From Gammaproteobacteria bacterium (GTDB lineage Bacteria; Pseudomonadota; Gammaproteobacteria; JABCZS01): DNA of 64,000 nt. The notes beneath the pieces were generated by a model. It was not told the DNA's origin. It did no database searches and saw only the letters and a program-made list of their open reading frames with translations. The stretch lies in NCBI GenBank assembly GCA_021773275.1, contig JAJFKJ010000063.1:50604-114603 (forward strand), in the 5' to 3' direction. Position numbers and translations under genes: made by a program. Of the stretch, positions 26,680-35,682 are shown one piece after another (position 1 is the first letter of the stretch; each line of letters opens with the position of its first letter).

Positions 26680-28116
26680 ATGAAACCGCGACGCACAAAA
26701 ATTGTAGCAACACTTGGGCCAGCAACAAACGATGCGGCGGTCATGACGGGTATTTTGAAAGCCGGCGTTGACGTGGTGCGCTTAAACTTTTCACATGGTG
26801 CAGCGCAAGATCATATCGCAAATACTGAGCTTGTGCGCAAAACCGCCAAAGAACTAGGCCGAGAAGTCGGTGTATTGGTTGACTTGCAGGGGCCGAAAAT
26901 CCGAATCGCACGTTTTGAAAATGGCAAAGTTACTCTAAACGTGGGCGATGAATTTGTTTTAGACGCGGCCCTTGGTGCAGACGAAGGCACGCAAGCTACC
27001 GTAGGCATTGATTACAAAGATTTACCCAAAGATGTGCGAGCTAATGATGTGCTGCTATTAGACGACGGACGTATCGCATTAACCGTAAAATCAGTTTCTT
27101 CAAAACGTATTGTGACGATTGTTGCTGACGGCGGCGTGCTGAGCAATAACAAAGGTATAAACAGACAAGGCGGTGGTTTGTCAGCCCAAGCCTTGACTGA
27201 AAAAGACAAGGAAGACATCGTAACGGCTGCACAAATAGGTGCAGATTATGTGGCTATATCATTTGTGCGCAGCCAAGAAGATATTGCGCTAGCGCGTAAA
27301 TTACTGAAAGAGGCTGGCAGTGATGCTGGCATCATCAGCAAAATTGAGCGTGTTGAAGCATTGGAAAATCTCGATGGTATCATTAAAGCTTCGGATGCTG
27401 TGATGGTGGCTCGAGGTGATCTCGGTGTTGAGATTGGTGATGCTGCCCTGCCACGCGTGCAAAAGCACATTATTCAGCGTGCTCGCGATCTTAACCGTGC
27501 AGTTATTGTTGCCACCCAAATGATGGAATCGATGATTGAGAATTCACTTCCAACACGCGCAGAAGTTTTTGATGTTGCAAATGCCGTTATTGATGGCACT
27601 GATGCGGTGATGCTTTCAGCAGAAACAGCAGCAGGTAAGTACCCTGTGAAAACAGTTGAGGCAATGTCACGCTTGTGTATCGGCGCTGAAAAAGAGCCTT
27701 CGACACAAATATCGAAGCATCGTTTGGAGTGTCATTTTGAGCAAGTTGATGAAGCCGTTGCAATGGCAACGATGTATACCGCAAACCATCTAGATGTTCG
27801 TGGCATTATTGCTTTAACAGAGTCAGGGGCCACGACTCTGTGGATGTCGCGCATTCGTTCTGGCATTCCGATCTATGGTTTATCGCGTCATGAAGCGACG
27901 CGACGTAGAATGACTTTATATAGAGGCGTTTACCCGATAGCCTTTGACTGTGGTTTGTACGAGCGCATGGATATTAATAAAAATGCTATCCAGCTTTTGC
28001 AAGACAAAGAAATTGTAAAAACGGGTGATTTAGTAATTTTAACCAAAGGTAATACCTTAGACGTTAGTGGTGGTACCAACAGCATGCGAATTATTGCTGT
28101 TGGCGATGCACTGTAA
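26680..28116 (+). CDS. pyk: Pyruvate kinase
   Basis: Pyruvate kinase makes pyruvate and ATP from phosphoenolpyruvate. The 478-residue protein has RRTKIVATLGPATND at the start, VRLNFSHGAAQDH near residue 35, LVDLQGPKIR near 68, the active-site signature IISKIERVEALENLD near 217, MVARGDLGVEIG near 245 and ATQMMESMIENSLPTRAEV near 275. Length and order match the bacterial type. It begins 1 bp after pgk. Confidence 0.98.
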   Translation: MKPRRTKIVATLGPATNDAAVMTGILKAGVDVVRLNFSHGAAQDHIANTELVRKTAKELGREVGVLVDLQGPKIRIARFENGKVTLNVGDEFVLDAALGADEGTQATVGIDYKDLPKDVRANDVLLLDDGRIALTVKSVSSKRIVTIVADGGVLSNNKGINRQGGGLSAQALTEKDKEDIVTAAQIGADYVAISFVRSQEDIALARKLLKEAGSDAGIISKIERVEALENLDGIIKASDAVMVARGDLGVEIGDAALPRVQKHIIQRARDLNRAVIVATQMMESMIENSLPTRAEVFDVANAVIDGTDAVMLSAETAAGKYPVKTVEAMSRLCIGAEKEPSTQISKHRLECHFEQVDEAVAMATMYTANHLDVRGIIALTESGATTLWMSRIRSGIPIYGLSRHEATRRRMTLYRGVYPIAFDCGLYERMDINKNAIQLLQDKEIVKTGDLVILTKGNTLDVSGGTNSMRIIAVGDAL

Positions 28117-28145
28117 TATTAAGTTTTTTGTAAGGAGAGAAAGCT

Positions 28146-29228
28146 ATGCCATTAATCACATTGAGACAACTACTGGACCATGCTGCAGAACACAGTTATG
28201 GTGTGCCCGCTTTTAATGTCAATAATCTAGAGCAAATGCGTGCCATCATGATGGCTGCTAACGATACTAATAGCCCGGTGATTGTGCAAGCTTCTGCGGG
28301 TGCGCGCAGCTATGCAGGTGCCCCGTTCCTGCGTCATTTGATGGCAGCAGCGACAGAAGAATGGCCGCATATTCCTGTTTGCGTACACCAAGATCATGGT
28401 GCCTCACCTGCTGTATGCCAACGTTCGATACAGTTAGGTTTTACATCCGTAATGATGGACGGTTCACTTGAAGAAGACATGAAAACACCTGCTGATTATG
28501 AATACAATGCACGTGTTACGAAAATAGCGACGGACATGGCGCATGCTTGCGGTGTTTCGGTTGAAGGCGAGTTAGGTTGTTTAGGTTCGCTTGAAACAGG
28601 CGAAGCAGGCGATGAAGATGGCTCTGGTGCTGAAGGTAAATTAACGCAAGAGCAGCTATTAACAGACCCGGAAGAAGCTGCACGTTTTGTTGCTGAAACG
28701 CAAGTTGATGCTTTGGCCATTGCTATCGGTACGAGTCATGGTGCTTATAAATTTACCCGACCACCTACAGGTGACATTTTAGCGATTGCGCGTATTAAAG
28801 AAATTCACGCACGCATTCCTGATACGCATTTGGTGATGCATGGCTCTTCTTCAGTGCCGCAAGATTGGTTAAAAATCATCAATGAATTTGGTGGCAATAT
28901 GGGCGAAACTTATGGCGTGCCTGTTGAAGAAATTCAAGAAGGTATTAAGCACGGCGTGCGCAAAGTGAATATCGATACAGACTTGCGAATGGCTTCTACG
29001 GGTGCGATTCGTCGCTTCTTGCATGAAAACCCAGCTGAATTTGACCCTCGCAAATATTTCAAAGCAGCAACCACAGCAATGTATGATATTTGCAAGGCGC
29101 GCTACGAAGCATTTGGAACAGCGGGTTGGGCTGATAAAATCGACGTTATTTCACTTGACGATATGACGCAACGTTATGCTGCTGGGGAATTACGCCCGCG
29201 TATAACGGCTGCCACTGAAGTCGCTTAG
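28146..29228 (+). CDS. fba: Class II fructose-1,6-bisphosphate aldolase
   Basis: A zinc-dependent aldolase that splits fructose 1,6-bisphosphate. The 360-residue protein shows [17 protein letters not shown] near the start, the first zinc-site segment [10 protein letters not shown] near residue 80, the [17 protein letters not shown] loop near 140, [10 protein letters not shown] near 195, the second zinc histidine in [10 protein letters not shown] near 230 and [12 protein letters not shown] near 280. It is closest to the CbbA/Calvin-cycle subtype. AGGAGAG precedes ATG. It ends the glycolytic cluster. Confidence 0.97.
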   Translation: MPLITLRQLLDHAAEHSYGVPAFNVNNLEQMRAIMMAANDTNSPVIVQASAGARSYAGAPFLRHLMAAATEEWPHIPVCVHQDHGASPAVCQRSIQLGFTSVMMDGSLEEDMKTPADYEYNARVTKIATDMAHACGVSVEGELGCLGSLETGEAGDEDGSGAEGKLTQEQLLTDPEEAARFVAETQVDALAIAIGTSHGAYKFTRPPTGDILAIARIKEIHARIPDTHLVMHGSSSVPQDWLKIINEFGGNMGETYGVPVEEIQEGIKHGVRKVNIDTDLRMASTGAIRRFLHENPAEFDPRKYFKAATTAMYDICKARYEAFGTAGWADKIDVISLDDMTQRYAAGELRPRITAATEVA

Positions 29229-29263
29229 CGGCTAATGTCCGGCTGCTTTAATGTAGAGCGCGG

Positions 29264-29413
29264 TTATTTAGTAAGTAGCTGATAAGCTAGCGTCGTTGCC
29301 AGGCTGGCAATGAGAAGAATGCCGACTATTTGGATGATGCTGAATTTACCAAATACGCCATACTTTTCGCGTAACTCTTTACGTAATGCTTTTTGTTCGT
29401 CTTTGCTTAACAT
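29264..29413 (-). CDS. Small single-pass membrane protein
   Basis: A 49-residue reading frame with ATG at 29413 and AGGAGAG as a strong ribosome site six bases upstream. It begins with a charged stretch (MLSKDEQKALRKELREKYG) followed by one hydrophobic helix (about residues 24-43) and a short tail. It overlaps nothing and lies 11 bp downstream of rpiA on the same strand, so it is probably the last gene of the serA-rpiA transcript. Topology suggests a charged cytoplasmic N-terminus. I do not recognise a family. Confidence 0.75.
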   Translation of the reverse strand: MLSKDEQKALRKELREKYGVFGKFSIIQIVGILLIASLATTLAYQLLTK

Positions 29414-29424
29414 GTGCGTCTCTC

Positions 29425-30084
29425 CTATGCTTGAATGCGTTTTACTTCGGTGTCGGTACCTACTAATATGAAATCTGCACGACGTTGTGCAAAAATACCA
29501 TTAGTAACGACACCAGGGATTTGATTGATTTCTTGTTCCATCGCTTGTGGGTCTAAAATCCTCAAATTATAAATATCTAAAATTAAATTGCCGTGGTCGC
29601 TGGTGAAGCCTTCGCGGATCATGGGGTCGCCACCAAGCTTAACGATTTGTCGGGCAACATAACTGCGTGCCATCGGCAGCACTTCCACTGCTAAGGGGAA
29701 TTCGCCTAGAACATCGACCATTTTTGCTTCATTGACAATGCAGATAAACTCTTTTGCCATGCCAGCGATAATTTTTTCGCCGCTTAAAGCGCCACCACCG
29801 CCTTTGATCATATAGCGATGCTGGTTCACTTCATCTGCGCCATCGACATATAAAAGGATATCGCCAACAGCATTAGGGTCAAATACTTCGATGCCACAGG
29901 CTTTTAATTTTTCAGCTGTAGCTTTTGAGCTGGCAACCGCGCCCGCGATATCGTAGGGCAAGTCAGCCAATGCTTCGATAAAATAGTTTACGGTTGAGCC
30001 TGTGCCGATGCCGACAATCATGCCCTCTTCAATGTAATTTACTGCCGCTCTAGCAGCGAGCTCTTTTTGCTGTTCAATACTCAT
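29425..30084 (-). CDS. rpiA: Ribose-5-phosphate isomerase A
   Basis: RpiA interconverts ribose 5-phosphate and ribulose 5-phosphate. The 219-residue protein, the same length as E. coli RpiA, shows [12 protein letters not shown] near residue 25, [22 protein letters not shown] near 80 with the catalytic acids, and [17 protein letters not shown] near 110. Its ATG overlaps the stop of the serA-like gene by 4 bp. Together with transketolase it covers the non-oxidative pentose pathway in this region. Confidence 0.97.
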   Translation of the reverse strand: MSIEQQKELAARAAVNYIEEGMIVGIGTGSTVNYFIEALADLPYDIAGAVASSKATAEKLKACGIEVFDPNAVGDILLYVDGADEVNQHRYMIKGGGGALSGEKIIAGMAKEFICIVNEAKMVDVLGEFPLAVEVLPMARSYVARQIVKLGGDPMIREGFTSDHGNLILDIYNLRILDPQAMEQEINQIPGVVTNGIFAQRRADFILVGTDTEVKRIQA

Positions 30085-31247
30085 GTGATTACCCTAGTAG
30101 CTAATATTCCTTTGATGTTTTGGATGTGTTGTACAACATTATCAGGCACATCTTTGTCAACATCAATTAAAGTATAGGCGATATCTTGGCGTGATCTGTT
30201 TAACATCTCCACAATATTTAAATTCGCCTGCCCTAATATTGTTGAGACTTGCCCCACCATGTTGGGTACGTTCGCATTCGCAATGCAAATACGTGCTACA
30301 CCTTGGCGTGGTAAATGAATTTCAGGGAAGTTTACCGAGTTGCTGATTTGCCCATGTTCTAAATATTCACGTAATTGTTGCGCAGCCATCACTGCACAAT
30401 TATCTTCGGCTTCTACTGTAGAGGCGCCTAAGTGTGGGAGACTGATTACGTTTTCTTGATCTTGTAGTGAAGGGCTAGGGAAATCACAAACGTAAGCGCC
30501 TATTTGTTTCGCTTTAAGCGCAGCAACAATGGCTTGTTCGTCAACAATTTCACCACGTGCAAAGTTTAATAATACACAGCCTGTTTTAAATTGCTTGATG
30601 CGTTTTTCATTGATTAAGGCCTGCGTTGCATCTAGTAAAGGCACATGCATACTAATGAAATCACTTTCTTGTAATAGAGCATCTAGATTGGAAGCTTGTT
30701 CTACGTCGGCAGATAGTTCCCATGCGCGTTTTACAGTGATTGCAGGGTCAAAGCCGATCACACGCATGCCCAATGCAAGTGCTGCGTTCGCAACCCTAAC
30801 ACCGATGGCGCCAAGGCCAATCACACCTAAAGTACGGCCAGGAAGCTCAAAACCTTTAAATTGTTTTTTCCCACTTTCTACTGCTTGATGAAATTCATCA
30901 GAGTCGCCTTCTAGTTTAGTGGTATATTGCCATGCTTCACAAATGTGCCGTGCGGATAATAGTAAACCTGCCAATACCAACTCTTTAACAGCATTGGCAT
31001 TAGCACCCGGTGTGTTGAATACAGGTATACCTAGCTTCGTCATTTCTGCGACGGGTACATTATTAACACCAGCGCCAGCGCGAGCAATGGCCAGTACACT
31101 TTCAGGCACATCACTATTTTGTAATTTATGTGAACGTAAAATGATGCCATCTGGATTGCTGCAATCCTCAAGAATTTTATATCGTTCTTTAGGGAGCTGG
31201 TCTAGCCCTAGTGAAGATATTTTATTAAAAGTACGGATTTGATACAT
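30081..31247 (-). CDS. serA: D-3-phosphoglycerate dehydrogenase (SerA-like, with ACT domain)
   Basis: A 388-residue D-isomer-specific 2-hydroxyacid dehydrogenase, probably the first enzyme of serine synthesis from 3-phosphoglycerate. The NAD site [18 protein letters not shown] is near residue 145; the catalytic arginine is in [14 protein letters not shown] near 230, the acid lies in the following segment, and the histidine in SLPHLGAST near 275. Residues 315-388 form an ACT domain, the usual serine-sensing module. The start codon overlaps the stop of the ferredoxin-like gene by 1 bp. Confidence 0.93.
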   Translation of the reverse strand: MYQIRTFNKISSLGLDQLPKERYKILEDCSNPDGIILRSHKLQNSDVPESVLAIARAGAGVNNVPVAEMTKLGIPVFNTPGANANAVKELVLAGLLLSARHICEAWQYTTKLEGDSDEFHQAVESGKKQFKGFELPGRTLGVIGLGAIGVRVANAALALGMRVIGFDPAITVKRAWELSADVEQASNLDALLQESDFISMHVPLLDATQALINEKRIKQFKTGCVLLNFARGEIVDEQAIVAALKAKQIGAYVCDFPSPSLQDQENVISLPHLGASTVEAEDNCAVMAAQQLREYLEHGQISNSVNFPEIHLPRQGVARICIANANVPNMVGQVSTILGQANLNIVEMLNRSRQDIAYTLIDVDKDVPDNVVQHIQNIKGILATRVIT

Positions 31248-31621
31248 TATTCTGCCATATTCTGTTGATTAAACGATCGGGCAAGAACGAATTCATTGAC
31301 AATTTGCCCACCTATTAGATGCTCTTGGATGATACGCTCAAGTACGTCAGCTGTGCAACTGTGGTACCACACGCCCTCAGGGTATACCACGGCAATTGGG
31401 CCTTTGCCACAAACACGCAGGCAATTTACTTTACTGCGGTAGATACCCCCTTTACCTGTAAGCTTGAGCTCATTGAGGCGTTGTTTAAGGTATTGCCATG
31501 ATGCTAAGCCATCTCCTTTATCGCAGCACTTGGGGCTGCTCTGGTCGCAGCACAGGAAGATATGGTGTTTAAGTTCAGTGATGCCCAAGCTTTGCAATGT
31601 GATTTCTAGGTTTTTATTCAT
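31247..31621 (-). CDS. Thioredoxin-like [2Fe-2S] ferredoxin
   Basis: A 124-residue protein of the thioredoxin-fold [2Fe-2S] ferredoxin family. The cluster ligands fit [14 protein letters not shown] near residue 20-33 and [11 protein letters not shown] near 68-76. The body carries the NuoE-like ferredoxin fold ending in a helix ([15 protein letters not shown]). It may pass electrons or help Fe-S assembly; its partner is unknown. The start codon overlaps the upstream hypothetical gene by 4 bp, and its stop overlaps the serA start by 1 bp, so it is in the same operon. Confidence 0.9.
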   Translation of the reverse strand: MNKNLEITLQSLGITELKHHIFLCCDQSSPKCCDKGDGLASWQYLKQRLNELKLTGKGGIYRSKVNCLRVCGKGPIAVVYPEGVWYHSCTADVLERIIQEHLIGGQIVNEFVLARSFNQQNMAE

Positions 31622-32046
31622 GCTTTAAGAAAATCTTTAAGTAAAAGTAATGCTTGTTCGATTTTTGCGTTTTTTTCATCATCGAAGACAGGCTTAGGGT
31701 TGGGTAAATAATACGGCACGCTGGGCGGCTCTAAAGATTTAACAGCATTTGCGCTGCGTGCATCTGATCTTGTAGTGCTTGTGGGGTTTTTAGTAAATTT
31801 TTTAAGTTTCAGCTGGTAGTTGGCATCGACGAGCAATGCATCCAAGCTAGGCAGTAAAGTCACTTCAAATACAGACTGTACCGTGCTATCATCTGCTGAG
31901 GCGATAATTTTCTGCATGTTCTGACTCAGCCTTTGGCAGCGTTGTGTAATAGCCGCTTCAGGGCCCACGGCTTCGCCTAGGCGTTGTTGCAGCGTTTGTA
32001 CTTGCTCTAGTAGTCTGTACGTGTAGTAAGCGTCACTTTGAATCAT
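31618..32046 (-). CDS. Hypothetical soluble helical protein
   Basis: I take the start as ATG 32046 ([16 protein letters not shown], 142 residues), with AAAGAG just upstream; an upstream in-frame start would collide with the divergent lipoprotein gene. The N-terminal half looks like two long helices ([31 protein letters not shown]); a Ser/Thr/Arg and Pro-rich linker follows (about 88-115), then a short helix ([15 protein letters not shown]). There is no signal peptide or membrane segment. It heads the run ferredoxin-serA-rpiA through a 4-bp overlap. I do not recognise a family. Confidence 0.75.
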   Translation of the reverse strand: MIQSDAYYTYRLLEQVQTLQQRLGEAVGPEAAITQRCQRLSQNMQKIIASADDSTVQSVFEVTLLPSLDALLVDANYQLKLKKFTKNPTSTTRSDARSANAVKSLEPPSVPYYLPNPKPVFDDEKNAKIEQALLLLKDFLKA

Positions 32047-32066
32047 GCTTTCTCTTTGAGGTAACG

Positions 32067-32336
32067 ATGGAACATTCCTATTGTAAAATAATTTTCGGTT
32101 TTTTGCTGGTTTTATTGCTCGCTGCATGTCAGGGGGTTTATACCAATGCGCCTATTCCACAATCCACAAAAGTGCATTATCGATATATATCGCCAGAAGA
32201 CCCTGCACAACAAGGTTGCGTGGAACAGTGTGAAACAAATCGCAACACATGCCTTGAGACCATGAACAAAAACTTATGCCGCGAAGAGTATCACTCTTGT
32301 TTTCGGCTGTGCGGTGGTCAAGTAGAACGCAGGTAG
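32067..32336 (+). CDS. Small cysteine-rich lipoprotein
   Basis: An 89-residue protein with a type II signal peptide: a hydrophobic core (about 8-20) and the lipobox LLAAC, so Cys21 should be lipidated. The mature part carries six more cysteines in a mirror-symmetric pattern: C-x3-C-x6-C-x8-C-x6-C-x3-C (about residues 51-82). This resembles a helical hairpin clamped by disulfides, as in twin CX3C proteins. GAGGT precedes the ATG. It is divergent from the hypothetical gene and convergent with purD. No family name can be assigned. Confidence 0.85.
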   Translation: MEHSYCKIIFGFLLVLLLAACQGVYTNAPIPQSTKVHYRYISPEDPAQQGCVEQCETNRNTCLETMNKNLCREEYHSCFRLCGGQVERR

Positions 32337-32351
32337 AAGCCACTAAGATTT

Positions 32352-33623
32352 TTACTTAATCGCTTTATGGCCGATATCCGTGCGATAGTAAACATCTGGC
32401 CAGGTAATACGTTTCACATTATCGTACACATGTTTTTGAGCGGCTTTTACGTTTTTACCCAAAGCAGTGACGCACAATACGCGCCCGCCATTGGTGATTA
32501 TCGTATCATCTTCTAGTTTTGTACCGGCATGAAAAACTTTTACATCACTTTCTACAACATTTAAACCGCGGATCACATCGCCTTTGCGATAAGAGGCAGG
32601 ATAGCCGCCCGCCGCCATCACCACCCCTAAAGCGGGGCGATCATCCCAAAGAGCTTTCTGTTTATCTAAGCGGCCTTCTACGGCGGCTAAACACAGTTCT
32701 GCCAGATCAGATTTCAAGCGCATTAAAATAGGTTGTGTTTCAGGGTCCCCAAAACGACAGTTGTATTCCAAAACTTTAGGCGTACCATCGGCTGCAATCA
32801 TCAAGCCGGCATAAAGAAAGCCGGTGTAGGGAGTGCCACGCTGCTTCATGCCCTCAACGGTCGGCATGATGACTTCCTTCATGATACGATCGTGCAGTGT
32901 TTGATCTACGATAGGGGCAGGTGAATAAGCGCCCATGCCGCCTGTATTTGGACCCGTATCGCCGTTATTACGCGCTTTATGATCTTGCGAGCTTGCTAGC
33001 GGCAATACATGTTTGCCATCACACATGACGATGAAGCTGACTTCCTCGCCTTGTAAAAATTCTTCAATGACAACTTTTGCACCAGCATCACCAAAGCGGT
33101 TAGCTTCTAACATATCGCGCACGGCAGTTTCAGCTTGTTCAAAATCTTCAGCAATGATCACACCTTTACCTGCAGCCAAGCCATCGGCTTTGATAACGAT
33201 CGGAAAACTTTGTTTACGTAAGTGATCTATGGCGGGAGTCATATCAATAAAAGTTTGATACTCTGCCGTAGGAATATTATTTTTGTTAAGAAAGCGTTTG
33301 CAAAAATCTTTTGAGCCTTCTAGCTGTGCGCAATCTTCGCTGGGGCCAAAACAGGCCAGACCTGCTGCTTGAAAAGTGTCTACGATACCTGCAACTAAAG
33401 GCGCTTCAGGGCCCACTATCGTAAGGTTAACAGCATTTTCTTTGGCAAACTGTAGTAGCTGCGTAATGTCATCGGCATTAATGGCAATATTTTTTGTTTT
33501 GGCTTCTGTTGCTGTGCCAGCATTACCGGGGGCAACAAATACTTGTTTTACTTTATTCGATTGTGCTGCTTTGTAGGCCAAAGCATGTTCGCGGCCACCG
33601 CCGCCAATAATCAGAATATTCAT
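32352..33623 (-). CDS. purD: Phosphoribosylamine-glycine ligase (GAR synthetase)
   Basis: PurD joins glycine to phosphoribosylamine, step two of purine synthesis. The 423-residue ATP-grasp protein begins MNILIIGGGGREHALAYK; it has FGPSEDCAQLEGSKDFCK near residue 93, IKADGLAAGKGV near 143, the GEEVSFIVMCDG segment near 205 and the catalytic signature VLEYNCRFGDPETQ near 285. It follows purH by 12 bp on the same strand. Confidence 0.98.
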   Translation of the reverse strand: MNILIIGGGGREHALAYKAAQSNKVKQVFVAPGNAGTATEAKTKNIAINADDITQLLQFAKENAVNLTIVGPEAPLVAGIVDTFQAAGLACFGPSEDCAQLEGSKDFCKRFLNKNNIPTAEYQTFIDMTPAIDHLRKQSFPIVIKADGLAAGKGVIIAEDFEQAETAVRDMLEANRFGDAGAKVVIEEFLQGEEVSFIVMCDGKHVLPLASSQDHKARNNGDTGPNTGGMGAYSPAPIVDQTLHDRIMKEVIMPTVEGMKQRGTPYTGFLYAGLMIAADGTPKVLEYNCRFGDPETQPILMRLKSDLAELCLAAVEGRLDKQKALWDDRPALGVVMAAGGYPASYRKGDVIRGLNVVESDVKVFHAGTKLEDDTIITNGGRVLCVTALGKNVKAAQKHVYDNVKRITWPDVYYRTDIGHKAIK

Positions 33624-33635
33624 TGTTTGCCCTTG

Positions 33636-35153
33636 TTAATGTTTGAAATGCCTCATGCCGGTTAATACCATAATCAAACCATGTTCATCGGCGGCTTGAA
33701 TGACTTCGTCGTCACGTTTTGAGCCACCGGGTTGGATAATCGCTTTAATGCCTGTTTTTGCAGCAGCATCAACAGAATCGCGAAACGGAAAAAATGCATC
33801 AGATGCCATCACAGCACCTTGCAACGATAAATCGGCAGCTTGGGCTTTTATAATACCAATTTCACTGCTGGTAACACGCGCTGTTTGCCCAGGGCCAATG
33901 CCCAGGGTCTGTCCATTTTTGGCATAGACAATAGCATTTGATTTAACGTGTTTAACGACACGTAAGGTGAATAACAGATCTTGCCAAGTTTTATCATCGG
34001 CTTGTGCTTGCGTAACAACACGCATGTCTGCTTGTTGTACCATGCTAAGATCGGGCTCTTGCAGTAAAACACCACCATCGATGCAATGCATTTGCAGTTG
34101 TTTGCGCTGCTCGTGCAGAGGATAGCTCAGCACGCGAACATTCGGTCTTGCTGCTAGAAGCCGCAGGGCATCGTCTGCAATATCGGGTGCGATGATCACT
34201 TCCACAAACTGTTTAGCAACGATGGCTTCAGCTGTGGCAGCATCCAGTTTTTTATTGACAGCGATAATACCGCCGAACGCTGAGGTCGTATCGCAAGCAA
34301 AAGCTTTTTCGTATGCTTCTAACAAGGTGCTTGCTGTGGCTACGCCACAGGGGTTGGCATGTTTGATGATCACACAGCCTGCAACATCAGGAAACTCTCT
34401 GATGCAAGCCACAGCCGCATTGGCATCAGCAAGGTTGTTATACGATAGCGGTTTGCCCTGGTGTTGTTGCATATGTGTGAAGCCGAAAGCTTGGCCGTTT
34501 AGTTTATAAAGGCCAGCGGCCTGATGTGGGTTTTCACCATAGCGTAGGTTTTGTACTCGCTGTAATTGCAAAGACACGGTGCTTGGCAGTTGTTCCTTGT
34601 CGCTTAGCTGTGAAGCGAAATAATTACTGATAGCAGCGTCGTATTGCGCAGTATGCGCAAAGGCTTTAGCTGCGAGTTCATGGCGCATTTTTTTGTTGAG
34701 TTGTTTTTCGGCTTTGAGCTCTTTGATAATTTTGTCGTAATCATAGGGGTCAACGACGATAGCGACATCGGCATGATTTTTTGCCGCTGCTCGGACCATC
34801 GTAGGGCCGCCTATATCGATATTTTCGATACTGTTATTTTGTTGGAAGGGGTATAGGTTCACCACCACCAAGTCGATGGCCTGAATGCCATGTTCACGCA
34901 TCACTGCTTCGTCAGTGCCGCGGCGGGCCAAAATACCACCATGCACCTTGGGGTGCAGGGTTTTAACCCGGCCGGCCATGATTTCAGGGAAACCAGTGTA
35001 ATCACTGACATCGATTACCTTGACACCGGCGTCAGCCAAGACTTTGGCTGTACCACCGGTAGATAGAATTTCGATACCCATTGCTGCAAGTTGCTCAGCA
35101 AAGGGGATAATATTGGTTTTATCAGAAACACTGATTAATGCGCGTTGTAACAT
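33636..35153 (-). CDS. purH: Bifunctional AICAR transformylase / IMP cyclohydrolase
   Basis: PurH carries out the last two steps of IMP synthesis. The 505-residue protein has the N-terminal cyclohydrolase (RALISVSDKTNIIPFA, ILSTGGTAKVLADAG, GRVKTLHPKVHGGIL) and the C-terminal transformylase (LRYGENPHQAA near residue 190, IKHANPCGVA near 250, ASDAFFPFRDSVD near 440). It is slightly shorter than the E. coli 529-residue enzyme but complete at both ends. It lies between fis and purD, as in many gammaproteobacteria. Confidence 0.98.
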   Translation of the reverse strand: MLQRALISVSDKTNIIPFAEQLAAMGIEILSTGGTAKVLADAGVKVIDVSDYTGFPEIMAGRVKTLHPKVHGGILARRGTDEAVMREHGIQAIDLVVVNLYPFQQNNSIENIDIGGPTMVRAAAKNHADVAIVVDPYDYDKIIKELKAEKQLNKKMRHELAAKAFAHTAQYDAAISNYFASQLSDKEQLPSTVSLQLQRVQNLRYGENPHQAAGLYKLNGQAFGFTHMQQHQGKPLSYNNLADANAAVACIREFPDVAGCVIIKHANPCGVATASTLLEAYEKAFACDTTSAFGGIIAVNKKLDAATAEAIVAKQFVEVIIAPDIADDALRLLAARPNVRVLSYPLHEQRKQLQMHCIDGGVLLQEPDLSMVQQADMRVVTQAQADDKTWQDLLFTLRVVKHVKSNAIVYAKNGQTLGIGPGQTARVTSSEIGIIKAQAADLSLQGAVMASDAFFPFRDSVDAAAKTGIKAIIQPGGSKRDDEVIQAADEHGLIMVLTGMRHFKH

Positions 35154-35182
35154 CTATAGCCCCTTATTGAGGCGATATTTTA

Positions 35183-35467
35183 CTACAAAAGACCAAATTG
35201 GTCGAGTTTCTTGCGTAATGTGCCACGAGAAATGCCCAATAAACGAGCGGCGAGGGACTGATTGCCACCGGTAATGCGCATGACAGTTTGCAGTAGCGGC
35301 TCTTCAACCTCGCAAATGACCATGTCGTAAAGGTCGGTAATTTGTTGCCCATCTAGGTGTGCGAAGTAGCGCTCGATGGAATGTTTTACGCTTTCACGTA
35401 AAGGAGTGGATTGCTCGGAAGTCGCGTCTTGTGTATCTATCGACACAGGCAAGGCAGAATAGTTCAT
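35183..35467 (-). CDS. fis: DNA-binding protein Fis
   Basis: Fis is a nucleoid-associated dimer that bends DNA and acts at rRNA promoters, replication and recombination sites. The 94-residue protein has the N-terminal variable part, the dimer helices (PLRESVKHSIERYFAHLDGQQ), and the C-terminal helix-turn-helix (NQSLAARLLGISRGTLRKKLDQFGL), which is canonical. It is followed 29 bp later by purH. Two adjacent palindromes lie in the AT-rich DNA upstream. Confidence 0.97.
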   Translation of the reverse strand: MNYSALPVSIDTQDATSEQSTPLRESVKHSIERYFAHLDGQQITDLYDMVICEVEEPLLQTVMRITGGNQSLAARLLGISRGTLRKKLDQFGLL

Positions 35468-35552
35468 ATTTTCGGCACCTCTGTTTAAATTTTGTACAAC
35501 TTACTTAAAATTGTTCATTTTTTTTACAAAAAAAGGCACAGATAATTCACAC

Positions 35553-35578
35553 GATGAATATTTCATCACGTTACGTGA
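35553..35578. promoter_or_regulatory. Two adjacent inverted repeats upstream of fis
   Basis: GATGAA-TAT-TTCATC (35553-35567) is followed directly by TCACG-TTA-CGTGA (35566-35578), overlapping by two bases. They lie 86-111 bp upstream of the fis start, in the 215-bp gap between accC and fis. This is a plausible operator or transcript-end structure; the binding factor is unknown. No standard terminator is visible after accC, so read-through from accBC into fis is possible. Confidence 0.45.
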
Positions 35579-35682
35579 ATCTTAATAACTACTTGTGGCT
35601 TGTGCCCAGGGGGACCATCATAAATGATTTTTCCCAAAACGCCAACCCAAATTTTTTTTATGGTGCATGAAACAAGAACTTA

